A stretch of DNA of 64,000 bases from Streptomyces sp. HUAS ZL42 (GCF_040782645.1 NZ_CP160403.1:4437001-4501000), one strand, 5' to 3'; positions 17,799-26,779 are shown, counted from the stretch's first letter. Made by a program: numbers and translations. Notes: a model not told the origin generated them from the letters alone.

Positions 17799-17826
17799 GC
17801 AGACGCATGAGCAGATGCACGTGCAC
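17799..17826 (-). promoter_or_regulatory. Shared upstream element, copy 2 (before the DUF397 gene)
   Basis: Read on the minus strand it starts GTGCACGTGCATCTGC and ends TGCGTCTGC, matching copy 1 at 25 of 28 positions. It sits at nearly the same distance (81 bases) from its gene, which suggests a common operator. Confidence 0.65.
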
Positions 17827-18436
17827 GCCGGGTGTTCCCGCGATTACAGCTTTGACGACCGCTTTACCGAAGCCGTTCCGTCACCCGAGCCGTTCCAGCG
17901 TCTGCCCCGACGTCCGCAGGACATGCGATCGCCGTGCCCGTAGGAACAGACGCGCACTGTGCCCTCCGTGTTCCGGCATCCATGTGGTGGTCCAGTCCGC
18001 AGGGTTGGCCGGATCGGGGTCGCGCCGGCGGACTGACAGCATCCGTTCCATGTCGGGAGCGAGAACCTCCGCCTCGACTTGGCGCCGGAAATCCTCCGAC
18101 TCCGGGCATCTGCCTCTGCCCCAACAGGGCGGGCCCGGTCAGGGGACGCAAGACGTGGTGGGACGACTGCGGGAAGCAGTGGTGCACACGAAGGAGGCCC
18201 ACATCGCCCTCGGGGCGGGGTCGGTATGGGCCCGAGCGCGCGGCTCATGTCATGTCACGGTCGGGCATACGGCTGAGCAGGCCGCCGACGCCCTTCGGAC
18301 GGTCGCGCCGGAATCGTTCGTACGAATGGAGCCTGTCCTGTACGTCGGCGAGCGGGGCCGTCGCCGAGCGGTGGAAGCGCTGTCTGCCGGATCAGTGCTC
18401 GATCGCGAAGGGCTCGCCGGGGCCTGCAAAAGACGG
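17827..18436. other. Intergenic region without a confident gene; possible minus-strand remnants
   Basis: No full-length gene is convincing here. A minus-strand frame ending at 17881 reads codon-biased sequence (MERMLSVRRRDPDPANPADW... from an ATG at 18051, 56 residues). A second minus-strand frame ending near 18255 reads RFHRSATAPLADVQDRLHSY... without a start. Both look like tails of decayed genes; neither is recognised. Confidence 0.35.
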
Positions 18437-18485
18437 CACGTCGGCTCCGCCCGGGAAAGGTGAACCTCCGGGCGGAGCCGACGTG
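18437..18485 (-). terminator. Terminator after the rpmG-rpmE2-cobW-rpsR operon
   Basis: Perfect 18-bp stem (CACGTCGGCTCCGCCCGG with CCGGGCGGAGCCGACGTG) and a 13-base loop, lying 14 bases past the rpsR stop on its strand. It is the strongest hairpin in this part of the window. Confidence 0.8.
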
Positions 18486-18499
18486 GCGGGCCGCGGCTG

Positions 18500-18733
18500 T
18501 CAGCGGCCCGAGTACGGCAGCAGCGCCATCTCCCGTGCGTTCTTGACGGCCCGCGCCAGCTGTCGCTGCTGCTGGGAGGTCACCCGGGTCACGCGGCGGC
18601 TGCGGATCTTGCCGCGGTCGGAGATGAACTTCCGCAGCAGGTCGGTGTCCTTGTAGTCGATGTACGTCACTCCGGCCTGGTCCAGCGGGTTGGGCCGGTC
18701 CTTCGCGGGCTTGCGGTCGCTCTTGCGGGACAT
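18500..18733 (-). CDS. rpsR: 30S ribosomal protein S18, zinc-independent paralogue
   Basis: 77 residues. The core ([30 protein letters not shown]) is clearly S18, but the N-terminal cysteines of the zinc-binding form are absent (C-minus type). It is the last gene of a minus-strand operon of C-minus ribosomal proteins and a COG0523 protein. Such sets replace zinc-containing paralogues under zinc starvation. Gap to cobW is 6 bases. Confidence 0.95.
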   Translation of the reverse strand: MSRKSDRKPAKDRPNPLDQAGVTYIDYKDTDLLRKFISDRGKIRSRRVTRVTSQQQRQLARAVKNAREMALLPYSGR

Positions 18734-18739
18734 GGCGGG

Positions 18740-19867
18740 TCAGACCTCCAGCAGGGTGTCGAAGGCGGGCGGCAGCCGCTTCCAGGCGTCGCGCCCGGCG
18801 GCGTACTCGGCCTCGGTCAGCAGGCAGGACTCCAGCAGCTGCTCGAGTCCGTCGCGGTCGAGGCCGGGGGACGTGAACACCAGGTGCTGGCAGCAGTCGC
18901 CGTGCTCCGGGTGCCAGTCCAGCGCGGCGGCTGCGCGGCGCACCGGCGGGACCATCTCCCAGGCCGCGTCGGGCAGGGCGGCCAGCCACGGGCCGGCGCT
19001 CTCGACGCACAGCGCCCCGCCGGCCGCGTCCCAGTGCAGCAGCGTGTCGGGACGGTCGGCGAGCCAGAACCGGCCCCGGCTGCGGGCGGCGGCGCAGGTC
19101 AGGTCCTCCAGGGCCTGGTAGAGCCGCTCCGGATGGAAGGGGCGGCGGCGATGCCAGACCAGGGTGGACACACCGTGCGCGTCGGCCTCGGCGGGCAGCA
19201 GCGCACAGGCCGGGTGCTGTGCGGCGGCGGCCGCCTCGACGTCGAAACCGGCGAGTGCCGCGCCTGCGAGCCCTTCGTGACCGACGACGACCTGGCGGGC
19301 CGTCGGATGCAGCTGGGCGAGCAGTTCGCGGTCCTCGTCGTCGGCCTCCTCGGACTCGGTGACGGCGAGGACGGGGGCGTACTCCAGCTGCCGTGCGAAG
19401 GTGTCCGCGACCGTGCGCCGGTCGGTGGCGGCCGCGGCGAGGCCGCGCTCGGCGAGGTCGTCGCCGTTGCCGAGGTACGGCAGCAGCAGTGCCGGGTCGA
19501 CGGCGGTGATCACGCCGGTCACCGTCAGCCCACCGGCCGTGACCACCTCGGCCATGGCCTTGGGCTCGACGGAGTCCCACAGTTCGACGACCGCGAGGCC
19601 GGTGCTTCCCGCGTCCGCGAGTCGGCGCAGTTCCGGCACCAGGTCCTCGCGCAGGGCGCAGCACGCGCAGTCGTTGACCAGGGGTGCCTCGCCCGCGGAC
19701 AGGATGCCGGTGGCGTCGCGGATCGTGCGTGCGACCGTGCCGGCCACCGCCGTGGCCAGGTCGTGGTGGAGTACGACGCTGCCGGGCACGTCGGCGAGCA
19801 GCTGCGCCACGGCCGCCCTGCGCGCGTCGGCGTGCAGCCCGCCGACGATCACGACCGGCAGACTCAC
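18740..19867 (-). CDS. CobW/COG0523 family protein with degenerate GTPase motifs
   Basis: 375 residues from GTG 19867, which overlaps the rpmE2 stop by 4 bases (GTGA). The family metallochaperone motif is visible as [12 protein letters not shown], with a C-terminal CobW_C region ([10 protein letters not shown]). The nucleotide-binding motifs are eroded: the P-loop position reads [10 protein letters not shown] instead of GxxGxGKT, the E-S/T-x-G-x-x-P position reads ELWDSVEP, and no NKxD is seen. It is probably a zinc chaperone or zinc-allocation protein in the Zur regulon, and it may not hydrolyse GTP. Confidence 0.86.
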   Translation of the reverse strand: MSLPVVIVGGLHADARRAAVAQLLADVPGSVVLHHDLATAVAGTVARTIRDATGILSAGEAPLVNDCACCALREDLVPELRRLADAGSTGLAVVELWDSVEPKAMAEVVTAGGLTVTGVITAVDPALLLPYLGNGDDLAERGLAAAATDRRTVADTFARQLEYAPVLAVTESEEADDEDRELLAQLHPTARQVVVGHEGLAGAALAGFDVEAAAAAQHPACALLPAEADAHGVSTLVWHRRRPFHPERLYQALEDLTCAAARSRGRFWLADRPDTLLHWDAAGGALCVESAGPWLAALPDAAWEMVPPVRRAAAALDWHPEHGDCCQHLVFTSPGLDRDGLEQLLESCLLTEAEYAAGRDAWKRLPPAFDTLLEV

Positions 19868-20118
19868 GCCTCGCCCCGCTTCCCGTACCGGCGCTCGAAG
19901 CGCTCCACCCGCCCGGCGGTGTCCAGGACGCGGGCGGTGCCCGTGTAGAAGGGGTGGCTGACGTCGGAGATCTCGACGTCCACGACCGGGTAGGTGTTGC
20001 CGTCCTCCCACTCGATCGTCTTGTTGCCGGTCATCGTCGAGCGGGTCAGGAAGGCGTGGTTCGCGGCGCGGTCACGGAAGACGACGGGACCGTAGGCGGG
20101 GTGGATTCCCTTGCGCAT
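19864..20118 (-). CDS. rpmE2: 50S ribosomal protein L31 type B (zinc-independent)
   Basis: 84 residues, starting [19 protein letters not shown] and containing [26 protein letters not shown]. It lacks the four cysteines of type A L31, so it is the C-minus form. Translationally coupled to cobW downstream through a GTGA overlap; rpmG lies 9 bases upstream. Zur control is inferred from the box at 20306. Confidence 0.96.
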   Translation of the reverse strand: MRKGIHPAYGPVVFRDRAANHAFLTRSTMTGNKTIEWEDGNTYPVVDVEISDVSHPFYTGTARVLDTAGRVERFERRYGKRGEA

Positions 20119-20127
20119 GGCGGTGGT

Positions 20128-20292
20128 TCAGCGCTCCTCTCGGAAGTCGACGTGACGGCCGGCGACCGGGTCGTACTTGCGCAGGGTCATGCGGTCCGGG
20201 TCGTTGCGGCGGTTCTTGCGGGTGACGTACGTGTAGCCCGTACCGGCTGTGGACCGGAGCTTCACGACGGGGCGGAGTTCGTTGCGAGCCAT
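20128..20292 (-). CDS. rpmG: 50S ribosomal protein L33, zinc-independent paralogue
   Basis: 54 residues ([19 protein letters not shown]... ending HVDFREER). Typical L33 with [21 protein letters not shown], without the CxxC pairs of the zinc form. First gene of the minus-strand operon; its ATG at 20292 lies 14 bases from the Zur-type palindrome. Confidence 0.95.
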   Translation of the reverse strand: MARNELRPVVKLRSTAGTGYTYVTRKNRRNDPDRMTLRKYDPVAGRHVDFREER

Positions 20293-20305
20293 GCTGCTAT
20301 CTTAC

Positions 20306-20326
20306 TGAAAATGAATTCCATTAACA
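20306..20326. promoter_or_regulatory. Zur-type operator between divergent ribosomal-protein operons
   Basis: A+T-rich palindromic element TGAAAATGAATTCCATTA, with AATG/CATT arms around a 5-bp centre. It resembles the streptomycete Zur box (TGAAAATGATTTTCA as I recall) and sits between rpmG and rpmB, both C-minus paralogues. Binding would silence both operons when zinc is sufficient. Confidence 0.72.
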
Positions 20327-20355
20327 CTTCCACTCGAGGAGAGGTACGTCACCCC

Positions 20356-20592
20356 GTGTCCGCGCATTGCATGCTGACCGGCGCCCGGCCCGGCTTCGGC
20401 AACCGTGTCTCCCACTCCCACCGGCGCACCTCACGCCGCTTCGACCCGAACATCCAGTCCAAGCGGTACTGGCTGCCGAGCGAGGGCCGGTACGTACGGC
20501 TGCGCCTCAGCGCGAGGGGCATCAAGACCGTCGACGCGATCGGCGTCGAGGCTGCGGTGGCCCGGATCCGTGCCCGGGGGGTGCGCGTCTGA
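20356..20592 (+). CDS. rpmB: 50S ribosomal protein L28, zinc-independent paralogue
   Basis: 78 residues from GTG 20356 (GGAGAGG upstream). L28 features are [28 protein letters not shown] and the C-terminal [10 protein letters not shown]. Only one Cys (SAHC) remains of the zinc-binding set. Its stop overlaps the rpsN start by one base (TGATG). Confidence 0.95.
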   Translation: MSAHCMLTGARPGFGNRVSHSHRRTSRRFDPNIQSKRYWLPSEGRYVRLRLSARGIKTVDAIGVEAAVARIRARGVRV

Positions 20593-20897
20593 TGGCGAAG
20601 AAGAGCAAGATCGCGAAGAACGAGAAGCGGCAGGAGGTCGTCGCGCGCCACGCCGAGCGACGGGCCGAGCTGAAGGAGATCATCCGGCGGCCCTCCTCGA
20701 CGGAGGCCGAACGGCTCGCCGCCCAACGGGAGTTGCGCAGGCAGCCACGGGACGCGAGTGCCACGCGCGTACGCAACCGTGATCAGGTGGACGGTCGGCC
20801 GCGCGGCTACTTCCGGGCGTTCGGGCTGTCCCGGGTGAGTCTGCGGGAGCAGGCACACGCCGGGTATCTGCCGGGGGTGCGCAAGGCCTCCTGGTAG
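20592..20897 (+). CDS. rpsN: 30S ribosomal protein S14, zinc-independent long form
   Basis: 101 residues, the usual length of the C-minus S14 ([49 protein letters not shown]). It lacks the CxxC-CxxC of zinc-containing S14. Coupled to rpmB by a TGATG overlap. Confidence 0.96.
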   Translation: MAKKSKIAKNEKRQEVVARHAERRAELKEIIRRPSSTEAERLAAQRELRRQPRDASATRVRNRDQVDGRPRGYFRAFGLSRVSLREQAHAGYLPGVRKASW

Positions 20898-21004
20898 GTC
20901 GACAGGTTCTCCCAGGCGGTCCTCATGGTTCTCCTGGGCCGTCCTGGTAGCTTGCTGCGGTCCTCGCGGCCACCGGCCGACCGGCTACAGCTTGGGAGCT
21001 TCCA

Positions 21005-21538
21005 GTGACTTCGGCCACCTTCCCGCGTACCTCACGCAGGGCGTCCCGCCGGCAGCTGCGGATCGCTGCCGCCGCCGCGCTGGCTGGCGCGCTCGCGCTG
21101 ACCGCGTGCAGCTCGGACGGCGGCTCCGAGGACGAACCCTCGGCCGGCGCGAGCACCGGCACGTCCGCCACCGCCGGCACCGGCGGTGGCGACGGCGGCG
21201 AAAGCGGGGTGACGTCGGCGTCGGACGAGCTGGTGGGCAGCTGGCTGGCCACGACCGACGGCAAGGCCGTGGCCCTGGTGATCAACGGCACGCAGGCCGG
21301 GCTCTTCGCCACGGGCGGGACCGTGTGCAGCGGAACGGCGGGCGAGGAGGCGGGCATGAAGATGATCCACCTCAAGTGCACCAACGGCAGCAAGGACCGC
21401 GCGACGGGCATGGTCGACTCCGTCAGCAAGAGCACACTGCAGGTCACCTGGTCCGGCGCGCTCGGCAAGGAGACGTACACCAAGGCGGAGGGCGGACAGC
21501 TGCCGACGGGGTTGCCCACGGCGAGTCTCGAATCGTAG
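21005..21538 (+). CDS. Secreted lipoprotein, unknown function
   Basis: 177 residues. A type II signal peptide ends in the lipobox LTACSS (Cys about 35), followed by a low-complexity Ser/Gly/Thr linker to about residue 70 and then a small conserved domain (DELVGSWLATTDGKAVALVINGTQAGLFATGGTVC). GTG 21005 has GGGAG 7 bases upstream. The mature domain is not recognised. Confidence 0.82.
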   Translation: MTSATFPRTSRRASRRQLRIAAAAALAGALALTACSSDGGSEDEPSAGASTGTSATAGTGGGDGGESGVTSASDELVGSWLATTDGKAVALVINGTQAGLFATGGTVCSGTAGEEAGMKMIHLKCTNGSKDRATGMVDSVSKSTLQVTWSGALGKETYTKAEGGQLPTGLPTASLES

Positions 21539-21627
21539 ACGCCCGTCATTCCGGGGGGCGCGCAACGGCGCGCACGGCTCATACGTGATGATCCATGAGC
21601 ACCGTCACGACCTCAGGGGAACCATCC

Positions 21628-22188
21628 ATGCGCGCCGTTCCGATCACCGTCACCGCCCTCGCCGCGACCCTCCTGCTCACCGCCTGCGACAGCGGCTCCG
21701 GGAGCCACTCCGCCGGCAGCTCGGCGAGTAGCTCCTCCAGCAGCTCCTCGGGGAAGCAGAAGAGCGGCGGCGCCTGCGCCGTCGACCAGCTCGGTGCGGA
21801 GGTCGGGCCCGTCAACGCCGCACCCGCCGCCGGGGACAGCGGCAACGTCACGGTCACGCTCACCAACCGCGGTTCGGCGTGCACCCTGGAGGGCTTCCCC
21901 GGCGTCGATCTCCACGCAGGCGACACCTCCGCCGCCGTTCCCGCGGACGAGGCCGCGCAAGCGCAGAAGCTGACGCTCGCCGCGAACGGCACCACGTCCT
22001 TCACCATCACCTACGTACGGGGCGAGGCGGGCGGATCCAAGAGCCTCGCCGTGAAGACGGTGAAGTACAGCCTGCCGGGTGCCGACACCGAAGAGAGCTT
22101 CACGTGGTCGTACGGCGAGGTGGCGCTGAAGGGTGACGGGGGCGAGCCGGACGCGTCGGTGAGCGCCTTCCAGCAGTCGGGCGACTGA
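21628..22188 (+). CDS. DUF4232 lipoprotein
   Basis: 186 residues from ATG 21628 (AGGGGA 8 bases upstream). The lipobox is LLTACDS, followed by a Ser-rich linker and a DUF4232 domain (GNVTVTLTNRGSACTLEGFPGVDL ... AANGTTSFTITYVRG). Actinobacterial cell-surface lipoprotein of unknown role. Same strand as the preceding lipoprotein, 89 bp apart. Confidence 0.87.
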   Translation: MRAVPITVTALAATLLLTACDSGSGSHSAGSSASSSSSSSSGKQKSGGACAVDQLGAEVGPVNAAPAAGDSGNVTVTLTNRGSACTLEGFPGVDLHAGDTSAAVPADEAAQAQKLTLAANGTTSFTITYVRGEAGGSKSLAVKTVKYSLPGADTEESFTWSYGEVALKGDGGEPDASVSAFQQSGD

Positions 22189-22195
22189 CGCTCTC

Positions 22196-23299
22196 TCAGG
22201 GGAGCCGGGGCCGGGCCTGCACCCGGGCCCGGTCCGCCGCCTCGGCGCCCTCGTTCCAGCCGGCCGCGTCCGAGACTCCGCGCAGGCGGGTCGTGACGGT
22301 CTCCGGGAACATGCGGTCCGTCGCCGCCGTGACCGCGACCTCGCGGGAGGCGAGAACGGGGAGCAGGTCGTCGCTCACCTGGGTCTCGGCGGCGGCGACG
22401 AGACGGGTGCCGATGCGGTGGGCGTAGGCGGCGAGGAAGGACTGCCGGAACGTCTTCGTACGTTTGCGGCCGCCCGCCCTCTGGGCCGCCTCCGCCTTCG
22501 TCATGGCGGACTGGGCCTGCACCAGGAGTGAGGTGTAGAGGAGCTCCACCGCTTCGAGGTCCGCCTCGAAACCCACGACCGTGGAGAAGCAGAGGGGTTC
22601 GTTCCACACGGCCTTGCAGTGGTTCGCGCCTGCCACCGCGTCCAGGAGGACCGCCTTGGCCTGTTCGTACGGCGGCTCGACGCCGATCCGGCAGGCGCCG
22701 GGCGCGTCGGGGGCGGGGGCCTGTGCGGCGAGCAGCGCCTCGTCGACGCTGTGCCGGGCCATCAGCTCCTGCGCCTTGGCGGTGAGCGCCTCCGCCTCCT
22801 CCGGGTACCCGGTCGCTTCCGCCTTGGCGAGCAGCGCGCGGATCCGGGTGAGCATGCGGGAGTCGGAGCGGGGGGCCGGGGCGGACTCCTGGAGCGGTTC
22901 GAGGTGGGGGAGGCGGAGCAGGAGACGGTACAGCTGCAGGGTTGCGGTGGCGTGGGAGAAGCGGTCGGGGCGGGGCGGGGTGTGCGGGGTCAGCTCGTCG
23001 AGTTGCGCTCGCCAGCGGGGGCCGCGGGGGCGGTCGTTGCGCGCCTGTGCGTGGATCAGGGTGGTGACGAGCGTCACGTGTACGTCGTCCAGTTCGCGCC
23101 GGACGATCCGTACGACGTCGGCGGGCTGCCAGCCTCGTCGCCAGGCGGCCGCGACGAACTCCTCGCCGCGCCGCGCCAGTTCCGCGTCCGCTGAGGGGTC
23201 GGCGGCGAGAAGGGATGCGCCGGTGTCGAGGGCGGTGTCGGCGGGGTCGTAGAGGGCGGTCCGGAAGGCGCGGTCGACGGTGCGGGGCGTGCTGCTCAC
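22196..23299 (-). CDS. DUF2786 domain protein
   Basis: 367 residues with the DUF2786 helix pair LTRIRALLAKAEATGYPEEAEALTAKAQELMARHSVDEAL in the middle and a C-terminal conserved region (FRQSFLAAYAHRIGTRLVAA). Function unknown; cytoplasmic. Start is a GTG at 23299. It is convergent with the DUF4232 lipoprotein, ending 7 bases from its stop. Confidence 0.87.
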   Translation of the reverse strand: MSSTPRTVDRAFRTALYDPADTALDTGASLLAADPSADAELARRGEEFVAAAWRRGWQPADVVRIVRRELDDVHVTLVTTLIHAQARNDRPRGPRWRAQLDELTPHTPPRPDRFSHATATLQLYRLLLRLPHLEPLQESAPAPRSDSRMLTRIRALLAKAEATGYPEEAEALTAKAQELMARHSVDEALLAAQAPAPDAPGACRIGVEPPYEQAKAVLLDAVAGANHCKAVWNEPLCFSTVVGFEADLEAVELLYTSLLVQAQSAMTKAEAAQRAGGRKRTKTFRQSFLAAYAHRIGTRLVAAAETQVSDDLLPVLASREVAVTAATDRMFPETVTTRLRGVSDAAGWNEGAEAADRARVQARPRLP

Positions 23300-23327
23300 C
23301 CTGCGATCGTGTCATGGGGTGGGCGTT

Positions 23328-23393
23328 CGTCGGCAGGGCGGCCGCCGCTGGTGCCGGGTGCCTGCGTCGGCAGGGCGGCCGCCGCTGGTGCCG
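23328..23393. repeat. 29-bp direct repeat, two copies
   Basis: Identical 29-bp units at 23328-23356 and 23365-23393 (period 37 bp), beginning CGTCGGCAGGGCGGCCGC. They lie in the leader between the divergent DUF2786 and LysE genes. No protein-coding role is apparent. Confidence 0.85.
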
Positions 23394-23543
23394 TGGGGTG
23401 GGTCGCGCGGCCCGGCGCTTGCGGGGTGCCGCCCGCGGTCGGGCGGGACGGGCTGCTGCCCGCGGTTGGGCGACGTCGGTCGTCCGCGTCTCACTCAGCG
23501 AAACTCGGTCGACCCTCTCCTGGGCCGGTTCAAGCATGGCCTC

Positions 23544-24173
23544 ATGGTGGATCTGTCTCTTTACGCGGCCTTCCTCGTGGCCGCGTTCGCGCTCTGTATC
23601 ACTCCCGGCCCCGACATGATGTTCATCGTGGCGATGGGCGGCCGCGGTGGACCCGCCACGGGGGTGATGGCCGCGGCCGGGGTGGCCTGCGCGATGCTCG
23701 TGCACTCGGTCGCCGCGGCGCTCGGGCTGTCGGCTCTGTTCCTGGCCCTGCCGACGCTCTACCACGTGCTGCGATGGGTCGGCGCGGCCTATCTGCTGTA
23801 CCTCGCGCTGAAGGCCTTCCGGGACCGTGCGGTGCCCGTCGAGGCGGACGGGAAGGCCGGTTCCGGACGGCGGCGGGCCTTCTGGCAGGGAGCCGTCACC
23901 AACCTGCTCAACCCCAAGGTGATCCTCTTCAACGTCTCCTTCCTGCCGCAGTTCGTCGACCCCGGACTGGGGCACGTGCGGGAGCAGTTCCTGCTTCTCG
24001 GGGCCACGATCACCGTCATGGGCCTCGCGGTGGACGGTTCGATCGGACTGCTCTCCGGGAAGCTCTCCGCGCTGCTGCGCCGCAGCCGGCGGGTGGCGCG
24101 CGGGCTCAACGTCTTCAGCGGGACGGTGTTCACGGGGCTGGCGGTGCGGCTTGTGGCGTCCTCGCCGAAGTAG
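23544..24173 (+). CDS. LysE/RhtB family amino-acid exporter
   Basis: 209 residues with about six membrane segments. The family signature is near the N-terminus (FALCITPGPDMMFIVAMGGRGGPATG) and the central NLLNPKVILFNVSFLPQFVDP block is present. It would export an amino acid or related small molecule. ATG 23544 gives the canonical N-terminus; the leader contains the 29-bp repeats. Confidence 0.91.
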   Translation: MVDLSLYAAFLVAAFALCITPGPDMMFIVAMGGRGGPATGVMAAAGVACAMLVHSVAAALGLSALFLALPTLYHVLRWVGAAYLLYLALKAFRDRAVPVEADGKAGSGRRRAFWQGAVTNLLNPKVILFNVSFLPQFVDPGLGHVREQFLLLGATITVMGLAVDGSIGLLSGKLSALLRRSRRVARGLNVFSGTVFTGLAVRLVASSPK

Positions 24174-24183
24174 CCGAGGGGGT

Positions 24184-24228
24184 GTCAACTCGGGGTTGAC
24201 GCCTCCCGCCTGTCAACCTAGGGTTGAC
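24184..24228 (+). promoter_or_regulatory. Promoter with twin 17-bp operators, apparently leaderless
   Basis: Two palindromes, GTCAACTCGGGGTTGAC (24184-24200) and GTCAACCTAGGGTTGAC (24212-24228), have centres 28 bp apart. A -35 TTGACG (24196-24201) and -10 TAGGGT (24219-24224) with 17-bp spacing are embedded in them. The predicted start point falls at or next to the ATG at 24231, so the mRNA would be leaderless. Repressor binding would cover both core boxes. Confidence 0.78.
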
Positions 24229-24230
24229 AC

Positions 24231-24983
24231 ATGACGACGAACCCTTCTCCCATCACGTCATCCGTCCGCCTCGACGACCTCATCGCGGCGATCAAGAAGG
24301 TTCACAGCGACGCCCTCGAGCAGCTCCAGGACGCGGTGATCGCCGGCGAGCACCTGGGTGAGGTGGCAGACCACCTCATCGGTCACTTCGTCGACCAGGC
24401 CCGGCGTTCGGGCGCCTCCTGGACGGACATCGGCAAGAGCATGGGCGTCACGCGGCAGGCCGCCCAGAAGCGGTTCGTGCCGAAGGAGTCGACGGACCTC
24501 GACCCCAGCCAGGGCTTCAGCCGCTACACGCCCCGCGCGCGCAACGTGGTGATGGCCGCCCACAACGAGGCCCTCGCCGCCCGCAACCCCGAGGGCCGCC
24601 CCGAGCATCTGGTCCTCGGCCTGCTGGCCGAGCCCGAGGGCCTGGCCGCCAAGGCGATCACGGCCCAGGGCGTCCTCCTCGACACCGTGCGCCAGGCGGC
24701 CACCGCCGCACTGCCGCCCGCCGCCGAGGAGGTCCCGGAGCTCGTCCCCTACGGCTCCGGCGCCAAGAAGGTCCTGGAGCTCACCTTCCGCGAGGCCCTT
24801 CGCCTCGGCCACAACTACATCGGCACCGAGCACATCCTGCTCGCCCTGCTGGAGTTCGAGAACGGCCAGGGCGTCCTGTCGGACCTGGGCATCGCGAAGG
24901 CGGCCACGGAGGCGGAGGTCGCCGAGGCGCTGTCGGCGTACGTGAGGAACCAGGGCGGGCAGGCCGGGGACGAGCAGGGCTGA
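24231..24983 (+). CDS. Clp N-domain protein with helix-turn-helix
   Basis: 250 residues. Residues about 40-85 contain an HTH-like segment (ASWTDIGKSMGVTRQAAQKRF). Residues about 95-240 hold two Clp_N repeats (FTPRARNVVMAAHNEA-like; GTEHILLALL). There is no AAA+ ATPase domain, so this is not a ClpC/ClpA unfoldase; an adaptor or regulator role is inferred. Two palindromes overlap its promoter, and the HTH suggests it may repress itself. Confidence 0.85.
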   Translation: MTTNPSPITSSVRLDDLIAAIKKVHSDALEQLQDAVIAGEHLGEVADHLIGHFVDQARRSGASWTDIGKSMGVTRQAAQKRFVPKESTDLDPSQGFSRYTPRARNVVMAAHNEALAARNPEGRPEHLVLGLLAEPEGLAAKAITAQGVLLDTVRQAATAALPPAAEEVPELVPYGSGAKKVLELTFREALRLGHNYIGTEHILLALLEFENGQGVLSDLGIAKAATEAEVAEALSAYVRNQGGQAGDEQG

Positions 24984-25050
24984 GTCGCCCGTCAAGTCTG
25001 TGTATCCGCAGCTCAGGGCCGTTGTCAGAGCCGCCTGCGACACTCGCGGC

Positions 25051-26745
25051 ATGACCGACCGGTGGGCTCTCGCACCGGCCGAGGACCGTGGCGTGGAGCT
25101 CGCCCCCCTCGGCCGGGACGGGCTGCCCGCCGGACCGGTGCTGCAGGAGGCGGACCTGACGGAGGCGGTACGCTCCCGACCGCACGTGACCCGCTGGGTC
25201 TGGCGCTCGACGGCCGAGGTCTACCCGCGTCTGCTCGCCACGGGGGTGCGAGTCGAGCGGTGCTACGACATCGAGGACGCCGAGACCCTCCTCCTGGGCC
25301 ACGAGGGGCGATACGGCGAACCCCGCTCGGCGGCAGCCGCCCTGGCCCGGCTGCGCGGCGGTCCCGTACCGCCGGACCCGCCGCAGCGGTCCGCCGAACC
25401 AGGCTCGCAGTCACCCCTCTTCGAACCGCAGACCGTCCGTCTGCCCCTGGCCGACCTCCTGGAGGTGTACGCCGACCAGCAGCGGCGCCATGACACCACG
25501 GCCCATCCCGACCGCATGCGGCTGCTGACGGCCGCCGAGTCGGCGGGAATGCTGGTGGCCGCCGAGATGAACCGCGCGGGGCTGCCCTGGAGCGCGGACG
25601 TCCACCGCGAGGTGCTGCACGAGCTGCTCGGCGAGCGGTACGCGGGCGGCGGTGAGCCGCGCCGCCTGGCCGAGCTCGCGGACGAGGTGTCGGCGGCCTT
25701 CGGCCGCCGGGTCCGCCCCGACCTGCCGAACGACGTCATCAAGGCCTTCGCACAGGCCGGGATCAAGGTCCGGTCCACCCGCCGCTGGGAGATCGAGTCC
25801 GTCGACCACCCGGCGGTGAAGCCGCTGATCGAGTACAAGAAGCTGTACCGCATCTGGGTGGCCCATGGCTGGTCCTGGCTCCAGGACTGGGTTCGCGACG
25901 GCCGTTTCCGGCCCGAGTTCCTCGCCGGCGGTACCGTCACCGGCCGCTGGGTGACCAACGGCGGCGGTGCGCTGCAGATCCCCAAGGTGATCCGGCGGGC
26001 CGTGGTCGCCGAGCCGGGATGGCGGCTCGTCGTCGCCGACGCCGACCAGATGGAGCCGCGCGTGCTGGCGGCGATCTCCCGTGACCCCGGTCTGATGGAG
26101 GTGGCGGCCCGGCAGACCGATCTGTACCAGTCCGTCTCCGACCGCGCCTTCTCCGGCGACCGCGCCCAGGCCAAGCTCGCCGTCCTCGGCGCGGTCTACG
26201 GCCAGACCTCCGGCGACGGCCTGAAGAACCTCGCCGCGCTCAGACGCCGCTTCCCCAAGGCGGTGGCGTACGTCGACGACGCGGCCCGCGCCGGTGAGGA
26301 GGGGCGGCTCGTACGGACGTGGCTGGGGCGGACGTGCCCGCCGGCGGCCGGGGTGGGCGACGACGCCTCCGAGGAGGCCGGCATCCCCCAGGAGGGCCCG
26401 GCGGCCGACGACCCCGGCGGCCAGGAGTGGGTCCCCGGCTACGCCTCCACCAACTCCCGCGCCCGCGGCCGCTTCGCCCGCAACTTCGTCGTCCAGGGCA
26501 GCGCCGCCGACTGGGCTCTGCTGTTGCTCGCCGCACTGCGGCGGACGTGCGCGGACATGGCGGCCGAGCTGGTCTTCTTCCAGCACGACGAGGTGATCGT
26601 GCACTGCCCGAAGGAGGAGGCGGACACAGTGGTCGCGGCCATCCGGGAGGCATCCGACCTGGCAGGCCGCCTGACGTTCGGGGAGACACCGGTGCGCTTC
26701 CCGTTCACGACGGCGGTGGTGGAGTGCTACGCGGACGCGAAGTGA
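25051..26745 (+). CDS. Bifunctional 3'-5' exonuclease/DNA polymerase (PolA-like)
   Basis: 564 residues, family A polymerase without the 5'-nuclease domain. Polymerase motif A (VVADADQMEPRVLAAIS, about residue 329), motif B (AQAKLAVLGAVYGQTSGDG) and motif C (FFQHDEVIVHCP, about 510) are intact. The exonuclease-like N-terminal region is shortened and lacks clear DxE residues. Streptomyces carries such a PolA paralogue beside true PolI. ATG 25051 is preferred; an in-frame codon at 25000 is unsupported. Confidence 0.9.
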   Translation: MTDRWALAPAEDRGVELAPLGRDGLPAGPVLQEADLTEAVRSRPHVTRWVWRSTAEVYPRLLATGVRVERCYDIEDAETLLLGHEGRYGEPRSAAAALARLRGGPVPPDPPQRSAEPGSQSPLFEPQTVRLPLADLLEVYADQQRRHDTTAHPDRMRLLTAAESAGMLVAAEMNRAGLPWSADVHREVLHELLGERYAGGGEPRRLAELADEVSAAFGRRVRPDLPNDVIKAFAQAGIKVRSTRRWEIESVDHPAVKPLIEYKKLYRIWVAHGWSWLQDWVRDGRFRPEFLAGGTVTGRWVTNGGGALQIPKVIRRAVVAEPGWRLVVADADQMEPRVLAAISRDPGLMEVAARQTDLYQSVSDRAFSGDRAQAKLAVLGAVYGQTSGDGLKNLAALRRRFPKAVAYVDDAARAGEEGRLVRTWLGRTCPPAAGVGDDASEEAGIPQEGPAADDPGGQEWVPGYASTNSRARGRFARNFVVQGSAADWALLLLAALRRTCADMAAELVFFQHDEVIVHCPKEEADTVVAAIREASDLAGRLTFGETPVRFPFTTAVVECYADAK

Positions 26746-26779
26746 GCGCACAAGTGGGCTCAGCTGCGGGCCGTCCTGA

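Noticed and set aside
17795..18463. 222-codon plus-strand frame in the gap before rpsR
   Set aside because: Composition and start context are poor; it covers an operator element and part of a terminator.
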